Source: JALNYB01 sp963676235 (GTDB taxonomy: Archaea > Thermoplasmatota > Thermoplasmata > Methanomassiliicoccales > Methanomethylophilaceae). Taken from it: 64,000 bases of DNA. Both the position numbers and the translations under genes were made by a program. The notes below the pieces were generated by a model. The model was not told the origin of the DNA. It ran no database searches and saw only the letters and a program-made list of their open reading frames with translations. Positions within the stretch are counted from its first letter, which is position 1; each line of letters begins with the position of its first letter. Where the stretch lies: NCBI GenBank assembly GCA_963676235.1, contig OY781044.1:1488001-1552000 (forward strand), in the 5' to 3' direction. Below are positions 8,705 through 16,187 of this stretch, in pieces.

Positions 8705-10519
8705 ATGGCAAACATTCTGAAAAAGAGTGAGCAGGAATTATTACTCGGTAATGAGGCAATCGTGAGGGGACTCGTGGAATCAGGCGTGAAATTCGCATCC
8801 ACATATCCTGGAACACCGTCTTCTGAGGTCGGAAACATCCTCGAGGAGATGTCTGACAAGATCGGTATGTATTTTGAATTCTCATCCAACGAGAAAGTAG
8901 CAATGGAGGTATCCGCTGCCGCAGCATCTTCAGGCGTTAGATCATTCGTATTTATGAAACACGTCGGACTCAATGTTGCTGCAGACCCTATGATGACCCT
9001 AGCATACGCAGGAATCAAAGGTGGAATGCTCATAATGTCTGCCGACGATCCGTCTACACACAGCTCCCAGAACGAACAAGATAACCGTTATTATTCCACA
9101 TTGGCACTATTGCCTATGATGGAACCTTCCACGCCGGAAGAAGCGAAAGATATGATCAAAGGAGCATACGAAATATCAGAGAAGCTGACCCTGCCTCTGA
9201 TTTACAGAACGACCACGAGGGTCAATCATGCCCGTTCCATCGTGAAATTTGGAAACATCATAGATACACCCGCAAGCGGTCATTTTGTAAAGGATGATAA
9301 AAGATTCGTTAACATACCAGCATATGCAAAAGGTAACAGAGTAAGGCTCCTGGAACTTTATGCAAAAGCACAGGAGCTATCTGAAGTATCACCTTACAAT
9401 TTCATAGAAGGTTCCGGAGAGATCGGAATTATCACATCGGGTGTAAGCTATACATACGTCAAAGAATTCATTTCTGATGTATCCATCCTAAAACTCGGAT
9501 TCACAAATCCACTTCCTGAGAACAAGATCAAAGATTTCATCAAAGGAAAGAAAGCGATCATCATCGTAGAAGAGTTAGAACCATTCTTAGAAGATCAGGT
9601 CCTTCGTATCTCCGGTCAAAATCAGCTTGCGGTCCCCATATACGGAAAAAGGACCGGACATCTTCCCAGAGCATGGGAATTCTCTCCCGATGTCTTGAAA
9701 GGCATCAAAAACATAGTCAAAGTAAAGGACATGCCTATTCCGCTTGATCCATGCACGATAAAACTTCCTTCGAGGCCTCCGACGCTGTGTGCAGGATGTC
9801 CCCACAGAGGAATGTACGCTGCAACAAAAAAAGCAGTAGGGAATCAAAATGTCGTCTATTGTTCGGATATTGGTTGTTACACTCTCGGTGTACAACCGCC
9901 ATTCAACGCGGCCGATTTTATCATCTGCATGGGAGGAGGCGCTGGAGCAGCAGGCGGATTTGCTCAAGTCACAGACCAGAAAGCCATTGCATTCATCGGA
10001 GACTCTACCTTCTTCCACTCAGGAGTTCCCGCACTCACATCTGCGCTATTCAACGACCATAAGATCGTTATGGTGATTCTAGATAACAGAACAACAGCTA
10101 TGACCGGACATCAGCCCAACCCTGGAACCGGAAGGCATTACGGTAATGTAAACACGGATGCTATTGACGTTGAAAAACTCGTAAAAGGTATCGGCATCAA
10201 ATTCGTTGAAACCATCGATCCATATGATGTAAAAGGTGCAGAACAGGTGATGAAAGATGCTATGGCTTTCGATGGCGTCGCGGTAGTGATCTCGAAATGT
10301 GCTTGTCCTCTGGAACTTAAAAAACAAAAACTGTTGATTCCAAAGCAGTGTGTAGTGGATCAGGACCTCTGCATACATTGTTACACGTGTCTGAAAATGA
10401 TCGCATGTCCTGCCCTTATCAAAAAAGACAAAAAAGTAGAAGTGGATTCCACACAGTGCATCGGATGCGGAATGTGTGCAAATGTCTGTCCTAAAAACGC
10501 AATAAAGGTGAAACAATGA
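8705..10519 (+). CDS. iorA: indolepyruvate ferredoxin oxidoreductase, alpha subunit
   Basis: A 604-residue cytoplasmic subunit that, with IorB, oxidatively decarboxylates aryl 2-oxoacids (indolepyruvate, phenylpyruvate) to aryl-acetyl-CoA and reduces ferredoxin. It can run in reverse for amino-acid synthesis. The N-terminal pyrimidine-binding domain opens with a typical STYPGTPSSE. The thiamine-diphosphate domain has CAGCPHRG and the GDSTFFHSG to LDN motif. Two ferredoxin clusters close the protein (CIHCYTC...C and CIGCGMCANVC). Full family length. The start follows a GAGGTAT site; the stop overlaps iorB (ATGA). PaaK-type ligases elsewhere in the window could act on the same aryl acids. Confidence 0.96.
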   Translation: MANILKKSEQELLLGNEAIVRGLVESGVKFASTYPGTPSSEVGNILEEMSDKIGMYFEFSSNEKVAMEVSAAAASSGVRSFVFMKHVGLNVAADPMMTLAYAGIKGGMLIMSADDPSTHSSQNEQDNRYYSTLALLPMMEPSTPEEAKDMIKGAYEISEKLTLPLIYRTTTRVNHARSIVKFGNIIDTPASGHFVKDDKRFVNIPAYAKGNRVRLLELYAKAQELSEVSPYNFIEGSGEIGIITSGVSYTYVKEFISDVSILKLGFTNPLPENKIKDFIKGKKAIIIVEELEPFLEDQVLRISGQNQLAVPIYGKRTGHLPRAWEFSPDVLKGIKNIVKVKDMPIPLDPCTIKLPSRPPTLCAGCPHRGMYAATKKAVGNQNVVYCSDIGCYTLGVQPPFNAADFIICMGGGAGAAGGFAQVTDQKAIAFIGDSTFFHSGVPALTSALFNDHKIVMVILDNRTTAMTGHQPNPGTGRHYGNVNTDAIDVEKLVKGIGIKFVETIDPYDVKGAEQVMKDAMAFDGVAVVISKCACPLELKKQKLLIPKQCVVDQDLCIHCYTCLKMIACPALIKKDKKVEVDSTQCIGCGMCANVCPKNAIKVKQ

Positions 10520-11121
10520 AGTACACAGTTCAAATCGTCGGTGTCGGTGGACAAGGTGTCCTCCTCGCTTCGATGGTACTTGGAAATGCTGCCATGAGGT
10601 CAGGCTATAAAGTATCAATGAGTGAGATTCACGGAATGGCACAAAGAGGTGGAAGCGTTCTTTGTACATTGCGTTTTGGTGATGATGTCATAAGTCCTCT
10701 GGAAGCTACAGGCGGAGCAGACCTTCTTATGGGATTCGAACCCGTAGAAACATGCAGATCGATATCGCTTATCAACAAGAATTCATCTATTCTTATGAAC
10801 CTTGATCCGGTCTACCCTTCGATGGTAGCAGCAGGATTCGAAGAATATCCTGATATCGATAACCTTGTGAAATTTGTCCGCTCACTATCTTCGGATAATC
10901 TTATGACTATCGAGGCAACCAAGATTGCAATATCCGCAGGAAAAGCAGTTGCTGCCAATGCAGTAATGATCGGTGCAGTCGCAGCTACAAAGGGGTTCCC
11001 TTTGTCTAAAAATCTTCTAAAAGAAGTATTATTAGAAACTGTTCCCGAGAAATTCAAAGACCTGAATTCGAAAGCATTCGATATGGGCTTTGATGCCATG
11101 TCCAACCAAAACCCATTATAA
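10516..11121 (+). CDS. iorB: indolepyruvate ferredoxin oxidoreductase, beta subunit
   Basis: A 201-residue gamma-type oxidoreductase subunit, partner of IorA. The glycine-rich opening GVGGQGVLLAS and the HGMAQRGGSV segment are characteristic of the POR gamma/IorB domain, which binds CoA. Overlaps iorA by 4 nt, so the two are translationally coupled. A terminator hairpin follows at once. Confidence 0.95.
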   Translation: MKYTVQIVGVGGQGVLLASMVLGNAAMRSGYKVSMSEIHGMAQRGGSVLCTLRFGDDVISPLEATGGADLLMGFEPVETCRSISLINKNSSILMNLDPVYPSMVAAGFEEYPDIDNLVKFVRSLSSDNLMTIEATKIAISAGKAVAANAVMIGAVAATKGFPLSKNLLKEVLLETVPEKFKDLNSKAFDMGFDAMSNQNPL

Positions 11122-11127
11122 ATTTCA

Positions 11128-11150
11128 AGGGGATGAAATCCCCTATTTTC
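11128..11150 (+). terminator. hairpin terminator after iorB
   Basis: AGGGGA (11128-11133) pairs with TCCCCT (11139-11144) around TGAAA, followed by ATTTTC. It begins 7 nt after the iorB stop. Same GGGGA/TCCCC design as after ramA. Confidence 0.6.
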
Positions 11151-11266
11151 ATTTATATCATTGTTATACAAAAATGACTCACGACTAATATCTTTTCTAA
11201 CAAAAATTAATCTTGTGATTCAAACTAATAAAAAGCTTAATAAACGTTATTTAACAAAATAAGAAA

Positions 11267-11295
11267 ATACAAAGAGCCGAATTGCTCATTTGTAT
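11267..11295 (-). terminator. hairpin terminator after the ftsZ-like gene
   Basis: ATACAAAGAGC (11267-11277) pairs with GCTC-A-TTTGTAT (11284-11295), an 11-bp stem with one bulged base. It begins 10 nt after the stop of the minus-strand ftsZ-like gene and leads into a T-rich stretch. Its position argues that the short gene ends where it is meant to. Confidence 0.6.
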
Positions 11296-11304
11296 TTTTG
11301 AAGT

Positions 11305-12039
11305 TTAAATTCTCATGCCATAGTAAGCTAGTATACCGCCGAGTCCATATTCGCGATACTTGCTATCCATCTCTGTCTTTTCTTTTATGGATTTGCTTGA
11401 ATGGATCTTTCTGATCTGATCTTCCATTTCCACGGGAATAGCATCTATCATATCATCTATGGTAGCTTTGATGCTTCTGTTAACGGCATCAAATGCCTCA
11501 TTGATAGTTACATCTGGAATCTGGTTCAAGACAAGCTCGTTCTCCACTGGAAATACGTAGGGACATACAGCTCTAATGGATCTAAGACCTTGCGCTGCAA
11601 CCTCAACCCTGGATCCCTCGAAGGAGAACGGATTGATAGCTATGACAAACGTCATCACGTTCAGAGTGTTGCAAATATCTGCGATGACAGCGGCCGCTCC
11701 GGTTCCTGTTCCTCCGCCGAGACCTGCAACAATAAAAACTGCATCGTGTCCAGAAATTGCATCCCTGATTTCATCCTCGTGCACCTGTGCGCACTTCTTT
11801 CCAAGTCTTGCATCTCCTCTGGTACCTTCTCCCTTTGTTACTGTTTTACAGATGAAGATCTTCTTATCAGCTGAAGAATCAAGAAGTGCGTTCTTATCAG
11901 TATTGATGGCAATGGTATCCACTGAACTGCACGCTTTGTATATGCTGCTAACAACGTTGCAACCCGCTCCGCCGACGCCAACTACTACTATACGCGGTTC
12001 AATCGTGACCGAATAGTCCGACTCTATTGTGTTTACCAT
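11305..12039 (-). CDS. short FtsZ-like GTPase lacking the C-terminal domain
   Basis: A 244-residue tubulin/FtsZ-superfamily protein; ordinary FtsZ is about 350-400. The GTP-binding half is intact: GVGGAGCNVV (T1), NTDKNAL (T2/T3 area), the tubulin signature GLGGGTGTGAAAV, and PFSFEGSR. Similarity continues through the NEAF helix (about 190-205). The protein then diverges, and neither the T7 synergy loop (usually GLINxDFAD) nor the second domain is present. Without T7 it should not complete the GTPase site of a partner subunit, so it may bind nucleotide and cap or regulate a full-length FtsZ elsewhere. SD-like GGGGGATG precedes the start. It lies just downstream of a ribbon-helix-helix gene, as FtsZ2 does in haloarchaea (cdrS-ftsZ2). 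Confidence 0.85.
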   Translation of the reverse strand: MVNTIESDYSVTIEPRIVVVGVGGAGCNVVSSIYKACSSVDTIAINTDKNALLDSSADKKIFICKTVTKGEGTRGDARLGKKCAQVHEDEIRDAISGHDAVFIVAGLGGGTGTGAAAVIADICNTLNVMTFVIAINPFSFEGSRVEVAAQGLRSIRAVCPYVFPVENELVLNQIPDVTINEAFDAVNRSIKATIDDMIDAIPVEMEDQIRKIHSSKSIKEKTEMDSKYREYGLGGILAYYGMRI

Positions 12040-12078
12040 TTTGCATCCCCCGTTACTTAATTGTGAACTTAAAGAAGT

Positions 12079-12140
12079 TTGAAATTGTCAGACAAAAGAA
12101 GCGCGTTAGCGCCTTCCCACCCTCTGTCTGACAATTTCAA
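12079..12140. promoter_or_regulatory. 16-bp inverted repeat with TGTCNGACA sites between the RHH and ftsZ-like genes
   Basis: The arm at 12079-12094 is an exact reverse complement of 12125-12140. Each arm holds a TGTCNGACA element (12086-12094 and 12125-12133), nearly palindromic itself. A GCGC-GTTA-GCGC mini-hairpin lies between (12101-12112). It could be a paired operator for the RHH protein or a processing or termination hairpin. The related motif upstream of the RHH gene favours the operator reading. Confidence 0.55.
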
Positions 12141-12148
12141 CTTTCTCT

Positions 12149-12511
12149 TCATTTCATCTTAGAAGCCAGTTGAGCCGCCTTCAATGAGCGACTGATCGAA
12201 TCTTGCTCAGATTCGGTAGAAACGATCCTATCTAGGACACATTTCCTGACAAACTCCTCGGTGGTGAAACAAATCCCATCCTGTTTCAGATTCTCTAGAG
12301 TTGCCAACTGGACATCATTAAGGTGAACGAAGAGTCCTCCTTCGTTTCCCGCATCGGACATCTCCGCCTTTTGAGCCTCAATGTATCCGTTTATAGCATC
12401 GCGAATGAAGTCTGAACGATTTCCAATGTCATTTTCAGCCATGTAGTCTTCCATTTTCTGGATTTCCAATGGTCCCATCCTAATCGTGACTTTGGTTCCT
12501 TCTTCGGCCAT
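12149..12511 (-). CDS. ribbon-helix-helix transcription regulator (CdrS-like)
   Basis: A 120-residue protein. The N-terminal 50 residues form a ribbon-helix-helix domain: beta strand KVTIRMGP, then helices with NDIGNRSDFIRDAINGYIE. A second segment of similar pattern (about 60-100: LFVHLNDVQLATLENL, then TTEEFVRKCVLDRI) looks like a degenerate second RHH unit. RHH proteins bind short palindromes as dimers of dimers. In Haloferax the RHH protein CdrS is encoded with and controls ftsZ2; this gene has the same arrangement with a short FtsZ-like gene. Autoregulation is suggested by three TGTCNNACA motifs next to its own TATA box. Confidence 0.82.
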   Translation of the reverse strand: MAEEGTKVTIRMGPLEIQKMEDYMAENDIGNRSDFIRDAINGYIEAQKAEMSDAGNEGGLFVHLNDVQLATLENLKQDGICFTTEEFVRKCVLDRIVSTESEQDSISRSLKAAQLASKMK

Positions 12512-12572
12512 ACTTCATCCTCAGCGATACAGAGTCCCATCCCTTCTCGCCAATAACTATCACGACTTACGT

Positions 12573-12623
12573 ATATTTAAAAATGTCGGACAATGTCATA
12601 CAAATTATGATATTTGTCTTACA
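12573..12623 (-). promoter_or_regulatory. RHH gene promoter with three phased TGTCNNACA motifs
   Basis: A minus-strand TATA-like TTTAAATATA (about 12573-12582) lies some 60 nt before the RHH start. Immediately upstream are TGTCGGACA (12584-12592), TGTCATACA (12594-12602) and TGTCTTACA (12615-12623). They are spaced 10 and 21 bp apart, so on one face of the helix. Probable operator array. Confidence 0.55.
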
Positions 12624-12690
12624 GAAATATTCTTGACCATTTAATCAAATCAAGACATAAATCTGCATCTGATGTACTGATCTATCCGAA

Positions 12691-12707
12691 TATTATATAT
12701 TAAAAGG
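12691..12707 (+). promoter_or_regulatory. TATA region of leuS
   Basis: TATTATATATTAAAAGG lies 39-55 nt before the leuS ATG and fits an archaeal TATA box with a leader of about 25 nt. It is less than 70 bp from the TGTCTTACA motif of the divergent RHH promoter. Confidence 0.5.
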
Positions 12708-12745
12708 TTTCATTCACGCGAGTATAGTGATGTAAGGGACCTCAA

Positions 12746-15622
12746 ATGGCATACGATTATAGTGAGATGGAGAAAAAATGGCAGACAAAATGGTCTGACA
12801 ATGAGCTCAACATAGCAAACAGAGATGATAGCAAACCTAAATTCATGTTGATATTTGCATATCCCGGAGTTACAGGATACCTTCATGTCGGACACCTCAG
12901 AGGATATACCTATACCGATGCCATCGGAAGATACAAGCGCATGACTGGATACAATGTCCTATTTCCTGTAGGTACCCATGCAACAGGAAATGGCGCCATC
13001 AGTCTGGCCTCCAGAGTTTCAAACAAAGATGAAGATCTAATTGATTATCTTATAAGGAATGGATGTCCTGAAGACAAATTAGAACAGCTCAAAGATCCCA
13101 TGGGCGTTGTCAACTTTTTCAATGACGTTTATGTGAATGATTATTGGAAAAAATTTGGATTCCTGGCAGACTGGAGAAGATTTACTTGCACATTATTCCC
13201 TGATTATGGGAAATTTATTCAATGGCAATTCAAAAAACTCAAAGATGCTAACCTACTTTTTCAAAAACCGTACTTCGCACCCGCATGTCCAAACTGCGGA
13301 CCTGTGGCCGTAGATGCATCTGAAACAGATATATCTAAAGGTGGAAATGCAGAAACACAGGAATACACACTTCTTAAATTCAAATGCAAAGACAAATACC
13401 TTGTCGCCGCAACACTAAGGCCTGAGACCGTTTACGGCCAGGTATGTTTCTGGGTAAATCCAGAGGTAGAATACAAAGAAATAAAGAAAGGAGAAGAAAC
13501 TTGGATCGTATCGCCTCAAGCGGCTGAAAAACTCAAACTCCAGATGAATAACATCGAAATCGTTGGCACTATTCTAGGACATGATATGATAGGATGGATG
13601 TGCGAAGCACCTATGATACACCGCGATATCCCCGTGTTCCCCGCGGCATTCTGCAATCCAGCTGTAGGTACAGGACTTGTAACATCTGTTCCTTCCGACG
13701 CTCCCGATGACTGGATATCACTCGAAGCCGTAAAAAAAGATCCAAAGATGATCTCAGAATACGGATTATCTCAAGAACTTATTGATTCTGTGGTCCCAAT
13801 ATCAATCATATCGATATCTGGATATGGAGATTTCCCTGCAAAAGATATGATCGATAGATTCAACATAAAAGAACCCGGAGATCCAAAGCTTGTAGATGCT
13901 AAAAAACAAGTCTACAAAGATGGATACCACATGGGTAAAATGAAGGACACCTGCGGAAAATTCGCAGGAATGCGCGTTGAGGAAGCCAAGGACAAAATGA
14001 AAGATGCTATGATCGCAGCGGGAGAAGCAGAAGTATTCCACGATCTTACTGAAGAAGTGGTCTGCAGATGCGGACAACCTGTTCATATCAAAAAGATCGA
14101 CGATCAATGGTTCATAAATTACGGTGATCAAGAACTCACAGACAAAACTAGCGAACACTGTAAAACGATGGACATCAACCCTACCGAATACTATGAAAAT
14201 ATTCACGGCGTACTCAACTGGTTCAGGGAGAGAGCATGTGTCAGACAAGGTAACTGGTTAGGTACAAAGTTTCCGTTCGACAACAAATGGATCATCGAAG
14301 CCATCTCAGATTCCACACTATATCCTCTATATTACACAATATCACTATATGCTAACGAAGGTCAGATAAAACCCGAGAACATGACCGAGGACTTCTTTGA
14401 TTACGTCGTACTCGAAAAAGGACAACTGTCCGACATTTCTGAGAAGACAGGAATCAACGAAGAACTTCTAGAGAAAATCCGCAAAGATGTACAATATTGG
14501 TATCCATTGGATATCAATCTCGGCGGAAAAGAACACATGACCGTCCACTTCCCGGTATTCCTTATGAACCATCAGGCCATCCTTCCAGAGAAAATGCAGC
14601 CTCGTGGTATCTTGGTCAATTGGTATATTACCGGTAAGAAGAACAAGATCTCCAAATCCAAAGGAGGAGCTCAGCCGATACCTGGAGCAGCACAGAAATT
14701 TGGTGTAGATGCGATGAGATTATACTATGCCCATGTAGCCTCCATGTTCGTTGATGTCGAATGGGATGAGGACATAGTCATGACATACCGTCAGAGACTC
14801 GACAGGATCATTGGAACTGTAGAAGACCTTATAACATCGGAATCAGACATTCCGAAATCAGATATCGATGACTGGCTCATGTCGAGATTCAATACACATA
14901 TCACAGAGATTCGCACAGCCATGGAAAAATATGACCTCAGAGCCACTGCGACCGTCACATACTATGAAATGTTGAATGATATAAGATGGTACAACAGACG
15001 TGGCGGAAAGAATAAAGAAACCCTCAATAAAGCACTCAGAATATGGATCCAATGCATGATGCCTGTTACACCTCATGTTGCAGAAGAACTCTGGAATAAA
15101 GCAGGGTTTGAAAATTTTGTCTCCGCATCTCAATTACCGGATGCAGATGTCATCTCCTCATCCGCAGAATACGGAGAGGAACTTATCAGAGAAGTAATGG
15201 CAGATGTCGCACAGATCGAGAAAGTAGCGAATGTGAACGCCGAGAAGATCGTCCTTTACACCTCGGCAGCATGGAAAGTTAATGTCATGAAATTTGCTCT
15301 CGAAATGAAAGAAGAAAACAAACTTGATATTCCTTCTCTTACCAAGAGGTGCATGTCCGACGAGAATATGAGAAAAAACGGAAAAGCTGTATCAGAATTT
15401 GCGAAAAAGATCGCTACAGAATTTTCTAGATCCTCTATAGAAGAGAAAAGACCCATTGTTGATCTGGATGAGACGGCTCTTCTGAGATCTGCAGAAGAAT
15501 TCCTTTCATCTGAACTTGGAACACCCGTGAAAGTGTACTCTGCAGACGAGAGTGATCTATACGACCCTCAGAACAAAGCGAAGATCGCCATACCAGGAAG
15601 GCCTGCCATCCTTCTTGAATAA
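12746..15622 (+). CDS. leuS: leucyl-tRNA synthetase (archaeal/eukaryotic type)
   Basis: A 958-residue class I synthetase that charges tRNA-Leu. HIGH motif as HVGHLRG near residue 50; KMSKS motif as KISKSKGG near 635. Between them are the CP1 editing domain and a zinc-site-like CPNCGP. Length and the late KMSKS match the archaeal/eukaryotic form. C-terminal anticodon and tail domains are present (about 690-958). Own promoter; convergent with ubiX. Confidence 0.97.
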   Translation: MAYDYSEMEKKWQTKWSDNELNIANRDDSKPKFMLIFAYPGVTGYLHVGHLRGYTYTDAIGRYKRMTGYNVLFPVGTHATGNGAISLASRVSNKDEDLIDYLIRNGCPEDKLEQLKDPMGVVNFFNDVYVNDYWKKFGFLADWRRFTCTLFPDYGKFIQWQFKKLKDANLLFQKPYFAPACPNCGPVAVDASETDISKGGNAETQEYTLLKFKCKDKYLVAATLRPETVYGQVCFWVNPEVEYKEIKKGEETWIVSPQAAEKLKLQMNNIEIVGTILGHDMIGWMCEAPMIHRDIPVFPAAFCNPAVGTGLVTSVPSDAPDDWISLEAVKKDPKMISEYGLSQELIDSVVPISIISISGYGDFPAKDMIDRFNIKEPGDPKLVDAKKQVYKDGYHMGKMKDTCGKFAGMRVEEAKDKMKDAMIAAGEAEVFHDLTEEVVCRCGQPVHIKKIDDQWFINYGDQELTDKTSEHCKTMDINPTEYYENIHGVLNWFRERACVRQGNWLGTKFPFDNKWIIEAISDSTLYPLYYTISLYANEGQIKPENMTEDFFDYVVLEKGQLSDISEKTGINEELLEKIRKDVQYWYPLDINLGGKEHMTVHFPVFLMNHQAILPEKMQPRGILVNWYITGKKNKISKSKGGAQPIPGAAQKFGVDAMRLYYAHVASMFVDVEWDEDIVMTYRQRLDRIIGTVEDLITSESDIPKSDIDDWLMSRFNTHITEIRTAMEKYDLRATATVTYYEMLNDIRWYNRRGGKNKETLNKALRIWIQCMMPVTPHVAEELWNKAGFENFVSASQLPDADVISSSAEYGEELIREVMADVAQIEKVANVNAEKIVLYTSAAWKVNVMKFALEMKEENKLDIPSLTKRCMSDENMRKNGKAVSEFAKKIATEFSRSSIEEKRPIVDLDETALLRSAEEFLSSELGTPVKVYSADESDLYDPQNKAKIAIPGRPAILLE

Positions 15623-15637
15623 ACCTATTTCTAAAAC

Positions 15638-16183
15638 TCATTCTCCCCATTTTTTGAACAATGAGTGTTGGATACCTGCTCTATCGAGACATCTTCCGAC
15701 AATGAAATTGACCATATCTTCAACGGACTTGGGGCCAGGATAGAATCCGGGGTTGGCATCCATTATGACGACTCCGCACCTAGCTAATTTCAATTCATTT
15801 TCTAGCATTATCGCACTTTTGGGTGTCTCCCTTGGTACGATAATAAGTTTCCTTCCTTCTTTGATGCATACGGAAACAGCTCTGGATATCAAAGTATCTG
15901 CGATTCCGCATGCGAATTTAGCAACAGATGATTCGCTGCATGGTGCAACGAACATGCAATCATAATTATAAGAACCCGAAGAGATCGAAGCAAAAAGATC
16001 CGTATCACAATACACCTTATCCGCCAAAGCCTCCACTTGTTCGACTGTCATTCCAGTCTCTGTGGGTATTATGGCTTTCGCTGTTTCGGATATCACAAGT
16101 ATCTTCTCTCCAGGTAATTCCTGGAGGAGCCGCACACCGTAGATACTTCCCGAAGCGCCGGATATTGCTACAACAGACCTCAT
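15638..16183 (-). CDS. ubiX: UbiX-type flavin prenyltransferase
   Basis: A 181-residue flavoprotein of the UbiX/Pad1 family. The N-terminal Rossmann motif SGASGSIYG (9-17) binds FMN, and the APCSESSVAKFACG stretch and the VPRETPKS segment are family signatures. The enzyme prenylates FMN to make the cofactor of UbiD decarboxylases. It starts 4 nt after the fttA stop, so the two share a transcript. No ubiD lies in the window. Confidence 0.93.
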   Translation of the reverse strand: MRSVVAISGASGSIYGVRLLQELPGEKILVISETAKAIIPTETGMTVEQVEALADKVYCDTDLFASISSGSYNYDCMFVAPCSESSVAKFACGIADTLISRAVSVCIKEGRKLIIVPRETPKSAIMLENELKLARCGVVIMDANPGFYPGPKSVEDMVNFIVGRCLDRAGIQHSLFKKWGE

Positions 16184-16187
16184 TTTA

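Noticed and set aside
10079..10669. 196-residue minus-strand ORF
   Set aside because: Antisense to iorA and iorB, whose plus-strand frames are clear.
11305..12039. ftsZ pseudogene
   Set aside because: The frame is intact, with a good SD and a terminator right after the stop; no FtsZ C-terminal sequence remains downstream in any frame.
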